From Candidatus Magnetocorallium paracelense (GTDB lineage: Bacteria; Nitrospirota; Thermodesulfovibrionia; Thermodesulfovibrionales; Magnetobacteriaceae): DNA of 64,000 bases. A model generated the notes under the pieces. That model did not search any database. It was not told where the DNA came from and saw only the letters and a program-made list of their open reading frames with translations. The stretch is from assembly GCA_029001845.1 (NCBI GenBank), contig JAREWP010000033.1:186001-250000 (forward strand), read 5' to 3'. Position numbers and translations under genes: made by a program. How positions within the stretch are numbered: the stretch's first letter is position 1; each line of letters starts with the position of its first letter. Shown in pieces: positions 31,547-40,592 of the stretch.

Positions 31547-31685
31547 GTAACTATCAGGTATTTTGCTAAAGACTGAAGGCTGAAGTAAAAAATCAAATGA
31601 CCTGTGAGTGTTGGGCAATAAAAAACTCAACGTTTATCAATAACAAATCTTTTACCTAATAGTCTTCAACCTTAAGTCTGTATCA
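31547..31685. repeat. Interspersed element, family E copy 2
   Basis: Starts GTAACTATCAGGTA, contains GACTGAAGGCTGAAG with AAAAAATCAAATGA, and ends with a partly inverted AGTCTTCAACCTTAAGTCT. Matches the blocks at 6018 and 56769. Confidence 0.6.
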
Positions 31686-31716
31686 AACTCTATTTTAACA
31701 TAAGGAGGTGTTTTAC

Positions 31717-31938
31717 GTGGACATTCATCAATATCATGAAGTATGCCGGAAGATCGATGAGGAAGGAAAGGCGGAAATAGATGTGAAAAACAAAAAAGGA
31801 GAAGTTGAAAGGGTTGTCGTTACAGAGTACTTAAGCAGAATGAAGCAGTTTGCCTTTAAAGAAGACCGTGACAGATCCGCTATATCATTTAGAAATGCTT
31901 TTATTGTTGCAAACGAAGATTCTTCCGGGAAGGAGTGA
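31717..31938 (+). CDS. Small hypothetical protein, 73 residues
   Basis: A perfect AAGGAGG (31702-31708) is eight bases before the GTG at 31717, which fixes the start; an upstream in-frame GTG overlaps the ribosome-binding site and is unlikely. The protein is charged, with no TM segment. The middle (IDVKNKKGEVERVVVTEYLSR) looks like a beta hairpin plus helix. Family not recognised. A strong terminator follows directly. Confidence 0.65.
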   Translation: MDIHQYHEVCRKIDEEGKAEIDVKNKKGEVERVVVTEYLSRMKQFAFKEDRDRSAISFRNAFIVANEDSSGKE

Positions 31939-31947
31939 ACAACAATT

Positions 31948-31998
31948 ATAATAAGGCAGGAATTCACTGTGACCTGCCTTATTATTTTGTTGTCTTTT
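31948..31998 (+). terminator. Rho-independent terminator after the 73-residue gene
   Basis: Perfect 13-bp stem ATAATAAGGCAGG/CCTGCCTTATTAT with a 12-nt loop, followed by TTTGTTGTCTTTTT. Confidence 0.85.
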
Positions 31999-32000
31999 TG

Positions 32001-32032
32001 TTAAAGGTCTCCCTTTTTTAATAGACCTTTAA
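32001..32032 (-). terminator. Hairpin downstream of the HU gene, possible terminator
   Basis: Perfect 10-bp stem TTAAAGGTCT/AGACCTTTAA. It lies 42 bases past the HU stop codon. The U-tract on the minus strand is poor, so activity is uncertain. Confidence 0.45.
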
Positions 32033-32074
32033 CACCATTGTCTTTTGCAGATTCGATTGTTTGGCAGAGTACTG

Positions 32075-32353
32075 TTATGTTGCAGCGATGACTTCTTTTA
32101 ACTGCTTACCTGCCTTAAATTTCGGTACTTTTCTTGCAGGAATTTTTATGGTTTCGCCTGTTTGAGGATTTCTCCCTTCTCTTGCTGCCTGCTCTGAAAC
32201 ACTGAACGTCCCAAAACCGACCAGAGTAAATGAGTCACCCTCTTTAAGTGTTTCGGTAATAGCGTCAAAGGTCGCTTTAATGGCCTTTGTGGCGTCGCTC
32301 TTAGAGATTCCGGACTCTGTAGAAACAAAATCAATAAGTTCAGCCTTAGTCAT
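32075..32353 (-). CDS. hup: HU-family DNA-binding protein
   Basis: 92 residues, standard HU size. MTKAELIDFV N-terminus, GFGTFSVSEQAAREGRNPQTG DNA-binding arm and KVPKFKAGKQLKEVI C-terminus are diagnostic. A nucleoid-associated homodimer that bends DNA. An AGGAGGAG ribosome-binding site precedes the ATG. Monocistronic, bounded by the hairpin at 32001. Confidence 0.95.
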   Translation of the reverse strand: MTKAELIDFVSTESGISKSDATKAIKATFDAITETLKEGDSFTLVGFGTFSVSEQAAREGRNPQTGETIKIPARKVPKFKAGKQLKEVIAAT

Positions 32354-32894
32354 AACTCCTCCTCCTTATTAGAGATGCTTTATTAATAATTTCTTTTAAA
32401 TAGAATTTCGTTTAAAATTTTTGACAGGTTTTGTCACAGAAATACTTATATATGGGAATTTATAATAATTTAATAAAAAAAATCCTGCGAAAGCGAATAA
32501 TAATCTTTTTACTTACCCTTAAAGCGTTTTTTCAACAGTTAGACAGCTTTGAGCCGGAATAATGTTAACCCTAAAGAGTATACATTAAATCTTTTTTTTT
32601 GTGCAAGAGCATATTTAATTCTTCAGAAAAAAATTCCCCCTTGGAAATTCATGGGCAAAAGAGGTTTTCTTACTGCAACAGGATTGTATTTCGGATATCC
32701 CGCCTTTACAAAATGTCATTATTAAGCGTATATTATATTGATACGTTACTTACCTGTTTGTGTTACCACCATTAGCTTCCAATTCCGGGTGCAGCTATTT
32801 CAAGTAATACATTCCCGGGTCAGTAATATATCTATTAAAATCTGCAACCTGAGGGGTTGCTTATATTCAGTATAATTAATAAGGAGGACTTTCC
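32354..32894. other. 541-base divergent spacer between HU and thiol peroxidase genes
   Basis: No coding capacity recognised. It must carry the promoters of both flanking genes. A TTGACA at about 32421 with a TTATAT 19 bases on is the only near-consensus pair seen. A small GCAACCTGAGGGGTTGC hairpin (around 32845) lies in the tpx leader just before an AAGGAGG ribosome-binding site. Nothing else could be assigned. Confidence 0.4.
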
Positions 32895-33395
32895 ATGGAC
32901 AGAACAGGAGTTATCACTTTTCAGGGGAACGGGCTGACGCTGACAGGTAATGAAGTCAAAACAGGGGATAAGGCTCCGGACTTTACAGTTCTTGACAACG
33001 AGCTCAATCCGGTTGGTTTAAAAGACCTTTCAGGCAAAACAAAAGTAATAAGCGTTACTCCCTCTCTTGACACGCCTGTATGCGATGAACAGTTGAGGAA
33101 ATTTAACGAAAAGGCAGCCAATATGGGCGACAATGTTGTAGTATTAAACATAAGCATGGACTTACCCTTTGCAAACGGCAGATTTTGTTCAACAGCAGGT
33201 ATAGACAAGGTAAAAACGCTCTCTGACCACAAAGATGCGTCATTTGGCTCTGCCTATGGTTTGCTTATAAAGGAACTGAGACTTCTAACCAGAGCAATAA
33301 TCATTGTTGACGGTAATGACTCGATTAAATATTTGGAGGTCGTACCTGAAATCACCAATCATCCCGATTATGATAAAGCTCTCGCTGCGATATAA
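32895..33395 (+). CDS. tpx: Thiol peroxidase (Tpx, atypical 2-Cys peroxiredoxin)
   Basis: 166 residues. Peroxidatic Cys63 in TPSLDTPVCDEQ and resolving Cys98 in GRFCSTAGI have the spacing of Tpx. It reduces peroxides in the periplasm/cytoplasm with thioredoxin as reductant. An AAGGAGG ribosome-binding site precedes the ATG. It implies some oxygen exposure in an otherwise anaerobe-like genome. Confidence 0.94.
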   Translation: MDRTGVITFQGNGLTLTGNEVKTGDKAPDFTVLDNELNPVGLKDLSGKTKVISVTPSLDTPVCDEQLRKFNEKAANMGDNVVVLNISMDLPFANGRFCSTAGIDKVKTLSDHKDASFGSAYGLLIKELRLLTRAIIIVDGNDSIKYLEVVPEITNHPDYDKALAAI

Positions 33396-33422
33396 GCCCT
33401 GCTTATAATTAGAATTATTTTT

Positions 33423-33476
33423 TGAAACCGCAGAAGACACTGATTTTACATAAAACAGAGGTAACCTGCGGTTTCA
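33423..33476. terminator. Inverted repeat after tpx
   Basis: TGAAACCGCAG and CTGCGGTTTCA form a perfect 11-bp stem with a 32-nt loop. There is no U-tract on the plus strand. Terminator or small dispersed repeat. Confidence 0.45.
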
Positions 33477-33498
33477 GACGAAATCGGATTATCGCCTG

Positions 33499-34632
33499 AT
33501 GTTGAAAAATATCGAACCCTGGTGTAGTAAACCTCCCGACAAAATCCGCAGTTTTTTGCTCTCTCCCTCTCTTTTATCTGTACTTCTTGACGAAAGCAAT
33601 GACAATGAAGAGAAGTTCATAAGCGATGTGAAAAAGAGATTGAACAAAACACCCAGAAATCTTGATGTCATTTTCGATGCGCCTCCTTTTCCTTTCGATC
33701 ACACAGAATTCGAAGATCCCTTTTGCCTGGTCGAGGATGTGTCCGACGAAGTTGTTGATATCCAGGGTCTTGAAGAGCTGTCAGACAGTGAGATTGAAAT
33801 AGGATTGAGAGAGTTGTACGCCAGATTCACTTATGGAAATCAGGCAAAGAGAAGAATAAAAAAAAAAGAGCTCCTCTCCTTTGTAAGCAGACAATTTTTT
33901 ATTGAAATGACTTCTCACGATGGTTTTAGAAAGGAGGCGCGAAAGCTTGGCATTAAGTTGAAAAAAGATTTCGCCCTCGTTAAAAAGGGTTCGCCTTTTA
34001 ATATAAACATTCCGGCGACTATAAGGAAAAGCATTCTCAGGAGAAAGATCGTAAAGGGAGGATCACTGATAGCCCATGAAGACATTGTAAATTTTAAGAA
34101 AAAAGCAGTGGAAAACATAAATATATTGGTTGCCATAGACAGCAGCAAATCGATGGACCAGGATGGTAAACTGGAGCGGGCGAAAAAAGCCGCCCTCTCA
34201 TTTTATTATTATAAGTCAAATTACTTTAACGATACGCGAGTAGATTTTGTCTCCTTTAATGAGACAATAAAGAAGATTAACCCAATAGACATACTCTCTG
34301 AGGTTCCATACGGTATGACGCATACCGCCGAACTTCTGACTTTTGTATTTAATCATTTTAACAGAGGGGCCAAAGACATCTCCGAACTATATCTTATAAC
34401 TGACGGCTATCCGCAACACAGAGAAATGGAAGACAGGGTTTATCACGGAGTGACTCTGAAAAGCGCCGAAAAATTAAAAAACCTTAATGTTAAGACAAAG
34501 ATAATAATTTTGAATTCCTCAGATGAAGAGAAGAACAGAAAAAATATCGAATACAACTCAATGATAACAAACACATTAAAGGGCGAACTCTATAATGTAG
34601 ATATTTCGGAAATCGAAAGAGTCATGGTATAG
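33499..34632 (+). CDS. von Willebrand factor type A domain protein
   Basis: 377 residues. An uncharacterised helical N-terminal part (about 1-200) precedes a VWA fold with the MIDAS metal site D214-x-S216-x-S218 (VAIDSSKSMD), a Thr in GMTHTAE and Asp302 in LITDGYP. Cytoplasmic, no signal peptide. Proteins of this layout (N-terminal helical part plus VWA) often work with an AAA ATPase of the MoxR type, but none is adjacent. Function unknown. Confidence 0.75.
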   Translation: MLKNIEPWCSKPPDKIRSFLLSPSLLSVLLDESNDNEEKFISDVKKRLNKTPRNLDVIFDAPPFPFDHTEFEDPFCLVEDVSDEVVDIQGLEELSDSEIEIGLRELYARFTYGNQAKRRIKKKELLSFVSRQFFIEMTSHDGFRKEARKLGIKLKKDFALVKKGSPFNINIPATIRKSILRRKIVKGGSLIAHEDIVNFKKKAVENINILVAIDSSKSMDQDGKLERAKKAALSFYYYKSNYFNDTRVDFVSFNETIKKINPIDILSEVPYGMTHTAELLTFVFNHFNRGAKDISELYLITDGYPQHREMEDRVYHGVTLKSAEKLKNLNVKTKIIILNSSDEEKNRKNIEYNSMITNTLKGELYNVDISEIERVMV

Positions 34633-34730
34633 TAATTTCGAAGATATTAGGTATTTAGAGCTGATAAATCCAGGTTCTCAGGGGAGGACTGACAGAGGAG
34701 CTTTTCTAACAGATAACAGAGGAGGTTTTA

Positions 34731-36179
34731 ATGGCATATAAAGATATGAGAGGATTTATTAAGATACTTGAAAACAGAGGTCTCCTTATAAGGATTAATA
34801 AGGAAGTCGACCCTGTATTGGAAATAGCAGAGATTAATGACCGTGTAGTAAAGCACGGAGGACCTGCTCTTTATTTTGAAAACTGTAAAGATGCTCGATT
34901 TCCCTGCGTCGTAAACCTCTTCGGTTCATATGAAAGAATGCACCTGGCTCTTGAGGTTGACAACCTGGACGACATAGGAGAAACGATGCTTGAGTTTCTT
35001 GAACCGGATATACCAACCAACCTGATAGAAAAATTAAAGGCCCTGCCAAAACTTAAACGATTAGCTGATTTTATTCCAAAACATGTAAAAAACGGGCCCT
35101 GCAAAGAAGTCATTGTCACTGATTCTCCCAATCTTGGTATATTCCCTATATTAAAGACATGGCCTGATGACGGAGGTAAATTCATTACCCTGCCAATGGT
35201 ATTTACGAAAGACCCTGAAACAGGCGAAAGGAATTGCGGTATGTACAGGATGCAGGTTTATGACGGCAGCACGACAGGCATGCACTGGCATATGCACAAA
35301 GACGGAGCGAGACATTACAGAAAGGCTGAGCAAAGAGGAACTCGTCTTGAAGTGGCAGTCGCCATAGGCGCCGATCCTTCTGTAATGTATTCTTCCACTG
35401 CACCGTTACCTGAGGGCATTGATGAGATGCTCTTTGCCGGATTTCTAAGGAAATCACCTGTGGAGCTGATTAAATGCGAGACTGTCGATATAGAAGTACC
35501 TGCCTGTTCCGAGATTGTACTTGAGGGATATGTAGAGCCCTATGAGAGACGTGTTGAGGGTCCCTTTGGAGACCACACGGGGTATTACTCATTAAAGGAC
35601 GAATTCCCGGTTTTTCACATAACCTGTATCACACACAGAAAAGATGCAATTTACCCTGCCACAATTGTAGGCAAGCCTCCAATGGAGGATTGTTTTATTG
35701 CAAAAACAACGGAAAGGATATTTCTGCCCCTTTTGAAAAAGCAGCTTCCCGAAATAATCGATATGAACCTCCCAATAGAAGGTGTTTTTCACAACATCGC
35801 CCTTATTTCGATAGACAAACGCTACCCCGGGCATGCCAGAAGGATTATGTACGCTCTATGGGGAATGGGACAAATGAGCTTTACAAAGATGATTGTCATT
35901 GTAGATAAATGGGTGGATGTTCAGAAGCCTTCTGAAGTTGTTTGGAGAATAGGAAACAATGTTGATCCGACGCGTGATGTCGTTATACTGGAGGGACCAC
36001 TGGATGTACTTGAGCACGCATCAAAAATTCCTGCCTATGGGGGCAAAATGGGGATCGACGCAACAAAAAAACTCCCTTCAGAGGGATTCACTAGGGAGTG
36101 GCCCGACGATATAGAGATGTCCGGGGAGATTAAAGATATTGTCGATAGAAGATGGAAGGAGTATGGAATTTCACTATAG
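34731..36179 (+). CDS. ubiD: UbiD-family prenylated-FMN decarboxylase
   Basis: 482 residues, full UbiD length. RGFIKILENRGLLIRI at the N-terminus, GMYRMQVYDG with the prFMN-contacting Arg, the catalytic E-x-x-x-E region YVEPYERRVEGPFGDHTGYY, and KPPMED. It decarboxylates an aromatic or quinone-precursor acid (4-hydroxybenzoate-derived ubiquinone or futalosine-route menaquinone are the usual roles). The prenyltransferase UbiX that makes its cofactor is not in the window. A GAGGAGG ribosome-binding site precedes the ATG. It starts a five-gene run on the same strand that ends at 40339. Confidence 0.9.
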   Translation: MAYKDMRGFIKILENRGLLIRINKEVDPVLEIAEINDRVVKHGGPALYFENCKDARFPCVVNLFGSYERMHLALEVDNLDDIGETMLEFLEPDIPTNLIEKLKALPKLKRLADFIPKHVKNGPCKEVIVTDSPNLGIFPILKTWPDDGGKFITLPMVFTKDPETGERNCGMYRMQVYDGSTTGMHWHMHKDGARHYRKAEQRGTRLEVAVAIGADPSVMYSSTAPLPEGIDEMLFAGFLRKSPVELIKCETVDIEVPACSEIVLEGYVEPYERRVEGPFGDHTGYYSLKDEFPVFHITCITHRKDAIYPATIVGKPPMEDCFIAKTTERIFLPLLKKQLPEIIDMNLPIEGVFHNIALISIDKRYPGHARRIMYALWGMGQMSFTKMIVIVDKWVDVQKPSEVVWRIGNNVDPTRDVVILEGPLDVLEHASKIPAYGGKMGIDATKKLPSEGFTREWPDDIEMSGEIKDIVDRRWKEYGISL

Positions 36180-36218
36180 TTGAGTGTTTAAAATTCTAAA
36201 CACCTCCTTTAATAATAA

Positions 36219-37580
36219 ATGAGAAAATCTGTTAAGAAATTTCTTGCTTATACCTCAAGACCTGCTTTTTATGCTCTCTCTTTGAATCTGTTTATTCTGT
36301 TCGTACTCTTTTCGTGCACGAATGATCGGGATAGTGACAGGAGAAAGAACAGGATCAGACTGCTTGGCAGTTCATCGTCGGTAAAAGAAAGCGCCCATAA
36401 AGGAGATATGGACAGCCTGGATAAAAACGGAGACGGCGTTTTATCTGTCAATGAATTTAAAGATACAGAGAAATTCCTCCTCCTCGACATAGACGGCAAC
36501 CAAATTATAACACAGGACGAACTCAGGCGTATGCAGATAGTTCATGCTGATAAGTCCCCAAAAAAGATAAAAAAGGACGCTCCGTTACCTGCCGTTATAA
36601 CAGAAACCAAAATCGCAAAAAAAACGTTGCAAGAAGTCTCTACAGGTATCAATATGACAGCAAAAGCATTTAAAAAAGGCTCTGCGCCTCTGAAAAAACT
36701 GGGAGTGAAAATCGTCAGGATACCAATTCTTTGGAAGTGGATAGAACCAATGGACGGAATATTTGACTGGCAACAGGTTGAACCGCTCCTTGAAGAGGCT
36801 GAGAAAAACGGCATAGAGGTGCTCTTTTTAATAAAAACGATCTCCAACTGGGGCACAGGCGGATCGACAAAGCAGAGTTTGCCCTATAATACGGCCTCTA
36901 TGCCCAATGACATTACAAAATGGAAACGATTTCTAATGGTACTGGCGAACAGATATAAGAGTAAGAGCGTATACTTCGAAATAGAATACAAAGTGAGTTC
37001 CCCTGCTTTTTGGAGCGGGTCGGTAGATGAGTACAAGAATCTGATCTCAGCCAGCTATTCCGCTATAAAAGAGGTGGCTCCCCATGCCAAAATTCTTCAT
37101 TCCTCAGTTCCCTGCGGCACAATACCTTCATTTATTGGTGAAGATCCCTATGCTTTCGAAAAAAGCCACGATCTCTGGCTCAGAGAGATATTGTCTGCCC
37201 GGCATTATGATATAATCAACATAAACAACTACTACTTTCCCTCTGACATTACAATAAACGGATTTACATTTAGCGATTATATTAAGTATATTCAGGCAAT
37301 TCTGAAGGAGTTGAAAATAGACGACAAACCTCTCTGGATAACGGAATCCGGTTTTTTCAGCGAAGATACAGACATAGGAGTGAAAAAATATATGTCAACT
37401 CCGAGCAGGCAGGCGAAGTGGATGGAAGAGGCATACAAACAGGCTTCCGAGCTTGGGGTAAAGAGAATATTCTGGTATCTCCTTAAGGACAATACAGAGG
37501 ATTTTTATGGATCTATGGGACTTATCGACATAGAGGGCAAAAAAAGACCTGCATGGAAATTGGTAAAGAAAATGTTATGA
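36219..37580 (+). CDS. Lipoprotein with EF-hand pair and glycoside-hydrolase-like TIM barrel
   Basis: 453 residues. A signal peptide ends in the lipobox LFSC (lipidated Cys33). Two EF-hand loops follow: D68-N70-D72-E79 (DKNGDGVLSVNE) and D90-D92-N94-E101 (DIDGNQIITQDE), as in dockerin/calcium-binding segments. From about 150 to the end it resembles clan GH-A barrels: WKWIEPMDGIFDWQQVEP, then ...LWITESGFF with the presumed nucleophile Glu. The acid/base 'NEP' motif of strand 4 is not found: the equivalent segment reads YFEIEYKVSS. It is therefore either a divergent glycosidase or a binding protein. It overlaps the next gene by ATGA. Confidence 0.7.
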   Translation: MRKSVKKFLAYTSRPAFYALSLNLFILFVLFSCTNDRDSDRRKNRIRLLGSSSSVKESAHKGDMDSLDKNGDGVLSVNEFKDTEKFLLLDIDGNQIITQDELRRMQIVHADKSPKKIKKDAPLPAVITETKIAKKTLQEVSTGINMTAKAFKKGSAPLKKLGVKIVRIPILWKWIEPMDGIFDWQQVEPLLEEAEKNGIEVLFLIKTISNWGTGGSTKQSLPYNTASMPNDITKWKRFLMVLANRYKSKSVYFEIEYKVSSPAFWSGSVDEYKNLISASYSAIKEVAPHAKILHSSVPCGTIPSFIGEDPYAFEKSHDLWLREILSARHYDIININNYYFPSDITINGFTFSDYIKYIQAILKELKIDDKPLWITESGFFSEDTDIGVKKYMSTPSRQAKWMEEAYKQASELGVKRIFWYLLKDNTEDFYGSMGLIDIEGKKRPAWKLVKKML

Positions 37581-38671
37581 CGAAAAAAAAATATGGACAT
37601 GTGGAAATTCCCTTACAAAGAGTACATATCGAACTCACCAATATATGTGACTTTAACTGCACCTTTTGTCCTAAATCGGAGATGAAAAGAAAATACGGTC
37701 ACATGGAGACCTCTCTTGCCAAGAAGACGATCAGCGAGATCGGTTCTGAGGGGATTTGCGAAAAAATAACTTTTCATGTCATGGGAGAACCGACTCTTCA
37801 TCGGGACTTTTTTGAAATACTCGAACATGCAAACAAAGAGGGCGTTAATGTCGGGCTGACGACAAACGGAGGCGGGTTGAGCGGAAAGACCGGCATCAGA
37901 CTAAATGATTTTCCTCTTCATCAGATCGACATTTCCCTTCAGACACCGGATGCAGGATCATATGAGTTGAGAAAAGCCTCCATACCCTTTGACAATTACT
38001 ACAAAGGGATTATGGATTTTTTCTCTTCCTACACAGCCAGGCACAGAGATACGATATTTAAATTCAGATTCTTAAATACAAGGTTCAAAAAGAGGGATAT
38101 GGAAAAGAGAACCGGGCCGGTAGATGTGATATCATCGACTCGAGAACTGCGGGAAACATTTCAAAAATGGGCGGAAGAAATTTATGACATACTCAAAGTA
38201 GACAGCGATACACGAAAAAAAGCAATAAAAAAGATAAATAAGTTGGTTTCATATAAATGGAACGTAGTAGAGATATATCGTAACATTTTTTTTGAGACAT
38301 ACATTTTGGACAACTGGGGGCATGCCTTTGACGACATAGAAATTCATGATGCCTGGGCCGGTTACTGTTTCGGTATGAGGGACCATTTCAGTATATTGCA
38401 CAACGGGGATGTCACACTTTGCTGCATAGATTTCGACGGCCGCACGGGAATCGGCAATCTCCATGAAAAACCATTACTGGAAATACTCTCCTCAGAGGAG
38501 CTGGGCAGGATAATCGACGGCTTCAAAAGGTTTAAACCTGTCCATCCCTTTTGTAAAAAATGCCTTGGAAGCACATCCAGGATCAACCGCCTCTTTAAAC
38601 CCTTCCTTTCAGTGGCCGGACTAAAAATACTAAAACCTTTCTTCTATTCGCAGACGAAGATTTATAGTTGA
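37577..38671 (+). CDS. Radical SAM protein with SPASM-like C-terminus
   Basis: 364 residues from the ATG at 37577, which overlaps the previous stop (ATGA). Cluster motif CDFNCTFC (Cys24, Cys28, Cys31), followed by HVMGEPTLH and LTTNGGG typical of the radical SAM barrel. The C-terminal part has further cysteines (TLCCIDFDGRTGIGNL and FCKKC), as in SPASM or twitch auxiliary-cluster domains. Proteins of this layout modify peptides or act on polysaccharide-associated substrates. Substrate unknown; the tight coupling to the lipoprotein gene suggests a cell-envelope role (inference). Confidence 0.78.
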   Translation: MTKKKYGHVEIPLQRVHIELTNICDFNCTFCPKSEMKRKYGHMETSLAKKTISEIGSEGICEKITFHVMGEPTLHRDFFEILEHANKEGVNVGLTTNGGGLSGKTGIRLNDFPLHQIDISLQTPDAGSYELRKASIPFDNYYKGIMDFFSSYTARHRDTIFKFRFLNTRFKKRDMEKRTGPVDVISSTRELRETFQKWAEEIYDILKVDSDTRKKAIKKINKLVSYKWNVVEIYRNIFFETYILDNWGHAFDDIEIHDAWAGYCFGMRDHFSILHNGDVTLCCIDFDGRTGIGNLHEKPLLEILSSEELGRIIDGFKRFKPVHPFCKKCLGSTSRINRLFKPFLSVAGLKILKPFFYSQTKIYS

Positions 38672-38681
38672 TTTTTAACAA

Positions 38682-39407
38682 TTGAAAAAAGATAACTTTG
38701 CTTTTATCCTTGTAGAACCAAGGGAGGGCGGGAATATCGGGGCTGCCGCCAGAGCGATTAAGAATATGGGCTTTACATCGCTTGAACTGGTCAATCCTGC
38801 AGATCACCTGACAGCCGAAGCCTATGCCTTTGCTCACGGTGCAGAGGAAATACTGGAAGGCGCCTTAGTTTTTGACGATTTTGACGAGGCAGTCGGGGAC
38901 AAATCGATTATTGTGGGAACATCCAGAAGAAGAGGGAAAACAAGGGGCGTCATACTACCGGTAAAAGAAGGTGTCTCACGTATAGTGAGTTTCTCTGCTA
39001 ATAATAAAGTGGGAATTCTTTTTGGAAATGAAAAGAACGGACTTATAAAAGCGCATGTTGACAGGTGCGGTCTGATTATGAATATTCCGACCGATACATC
39101 CCATCCCTCTCTGAACCTCGGTCAAGCGGTACTGATTACGGCATATGAGATATCTCAACACTTTATCGACGATATGACAGACATTCCCGAACTGCTTCCA
39201 CAGGAGGCCATAGAGCCTTTGTATTTTCATATCAGGGAGACATTAAAACTTCTCGATTACGGTTTCCGAGGTTCTGAAGACCTGGAATCCGCTGTAATGA
39301 GAAACCTCCGTCATCTGGTTGGCAGATACGGTCTCACAAATTGGGAAGCCAACATGCTTCACGGATTATGCACACAGATAGAAAAAAAGTTGTCGGAAAA
39401 AGTATAA
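38682..39407 (+). CDS. trmJ: TrmJ-type tRNA 2'-O-methyltransferase (SpoU superfamily)
   Basis: 241 residues from a TTG start 10 bases after the previous stop. SPOUT knot motifs: FILVEPREGGNIGAAARA (motif 1), LFGNEKNGL (motif 2) and IPTDTSHPSLNLGQAVLI (motif 3). The helical C-terminal extension matches TrmJ, which methylates the ribose of residue 32 in tRNA anticodon loops. Its stop overlaps the start of the next gene by one base. Confidence 0.86.
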   Translation: MKKDNFAFILVEPREGGNIGAAARAIKNMGFTSLELVNPADHLTAEAYAFAHGAEEILEGALVFDDFDEAVGDKSIIVGTSRRRGKTRGVILPVKEGVSRIVSFSANNKVGILFGNEKNGLIKAHVDRCGLIMNIPTDTSHPSLNLGQAVLITAYEISQHFIDDMTDIPELLPQEAIEPLYFHIRETLKLLDYGFRGSEDLESAVMRNLRHLVGRYGLTNWEANMLHGLCTQIEKKLSEKV

Positions 39408-40339
39408 TGAGGGGGATCATGCATATTCGTTTATTCTTTATTTTTTTAATTATCTTTTTTACCTCCTCTCAAAAAACGGTTTATCCTTCAGGCGCCTTCC
39501 CCATGGACGACAGTGATAAATCGATAATCGGGATTAATCAAAACTATCGGATCAAAGTGAATGATACTCTCATCGATCTGGCCAGACGTTTCGATGTGGG
39601 ATACAATGAAATTGTTATGGCCAACCCGGAAGTAGATCCCTGGGTGCCGGAAGAGGATAAAAATATAATAATCCCGACAAGCTGGATCGTCCCGGATTTG
39701 ACCGGAGAAGGGGTGTTGATCAATCTTCCGGAAATGAGGTTATACTTTTTCTTCAAAATCGATGACAAAAGGTTTGTTAAGACCTTTCCTCTCGGAATAG
39801 GCAGAAAAGGTTTTAATACTCCCACAGGAACATTTCACATAACAGCCAAAGTGGAAGAGCCGGTATGGGGAGTTCCGGAGACTATAAGAAAAAAGAATCC
39901 CGAACTGCCCTTATTCGTACCGCCGGGGATCGACAACCCTCTTGGGAAATACTGGATAGAGCTTTCGATAGAGGGGTATGGTATTCACGGCACGAACAGG
40001 CCTTACGGAATTGGCAGAAAGGTCAGCCACGGCTGCATAAGGCTTTATCCCGAAGATATTGAAGTCTTGTTCAAATTCGTTAAAACAGGGACAACGGTGA
40101 TGATCGTCGATCAACCTGTAAAGATAGGAGAAAAAAACGGTAAGGTTTATATCGAGGTTCACGGAGAGGGTATTTCCCGTCGAGATCTGATTTCCAAGGC
40201 CGTAAAAAAGACAGGCGAGAAGAGACTGTTGGATCGTATAGAGACAATGCTGCTTTACAAGGCAGTCGAGAGCTCAACAGGCCTTCCCACCCCGGTTTCG
40301 AAAAAAACTACTTCCTTTGTTTCATCTCAAAAGCCCTGA
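39407..40339 (+). CDS. L,D-transpeptidase with LysM-like domain
   Basis: 311 residues from the ATG at 39407; the ATG at 39419, behind GAGGGGG, is an equally good start. A signal peptide (IRLFFIFLIIFFTSS) is followed by a LysM-like domain (YRIKVNDTLIDLARRF...) and a YkuD domain with the catalytic SHGCIRL cysteine and an upstream IHGTN histidine. It forms 3-3 peptidoglycan cross-links or attaches lipoprotein to peptidoglycan in the periplasm. Its 3' end overlaps the convergent Lpp-like gene by 32 bases, and the two products are a plausible enzyme/substrate pair. Confidence 0.88.
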   Translation: MRGIMHIRLFFIFLIIFFTSSQKTVYPSGAFPMDDSDKSIIGINQNYRIKVNDTLIDLARRFDVGYNEIVMANPEVDPWVPEEDKNIIIPTSWIVPDLTGEGVLINLPEMRLYFFFKIDDKRFVKTFPLGIGRKGFNTPTGTFHITAKVEEPVWGVPETIRKKNPELPLFVPPGIDNPLGKYWIELSIEGYGIHGTNRPYGIGRKVSHGCIRLYPEDIEVLFKFVKTGTTVMIVDQPVKIGEKNGKVYIEVHGEGISRRDLISKAVKKTGEKRLLDRIETMLLYKAVESSTGLPTPVSKKTTSFVSSQKP

Positions 40340-40592
40340 CACACTTCTCGGCAGCTCTCTCGGCTTTATCCGCCGCGATTTCAGCTCTGTCAGCGGCATT
40401 GTCGCACTTACGCGCCGATCTGTCAGCTTTATCGGCTGAAGTTTTCGCTGCGTCAGCATAGGCTTTTGCATCCTTAGCCGATTGGATAGCACTGTCTAAT
40501 AGCGCTTTGTCCTCGTCTTTAAAGACGTAAGTCGTTGTACACCCTACGGCAGAGAGAGAGAGAGCGATTAATAATACTATTAATAATCTCAT
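40308..40592 (-). CDS. Braun-lipoprotein-like (alanine-zipper) lipoprotein
   Basis: 94 residues. A lipoprotein signal with lipobox AVGC (Cys18) precedes a ~65-residue heptad-patterned Ala-rich helix (SAIQSAKDAKAYADAAK...), and the protein ends in a C-terminal lysine (KQRK). This is the layout of E. coli Lpp, whose terminal lysine is covalently joined to peptidoglycan by L,D-transpeptidases. The convergent, overlapping L,D-transpeptidase gene supports that role. Two internal cysteines in the helix are unusual for Lpp. Probably periplasmic/outer-membrane anchored trimer; family level call. Confidence 0.75.
   Translation of the reverse strand: MRLLIVLLIALSLSAVGCTTTYVFKDEDKALLDSAIQSAKDAKAYADAAKTSADKADRSARKCDNAADRAEIAADKAERAAEKCVRAFEMKQRK

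Noticed and set aside
39341-39406. Upstream start for the L,D-transpeptidase
   Set aside because: This extension overlaps trmJ in another frame and would bury the signal peptide; the starts at 39407 or 39419 are better.
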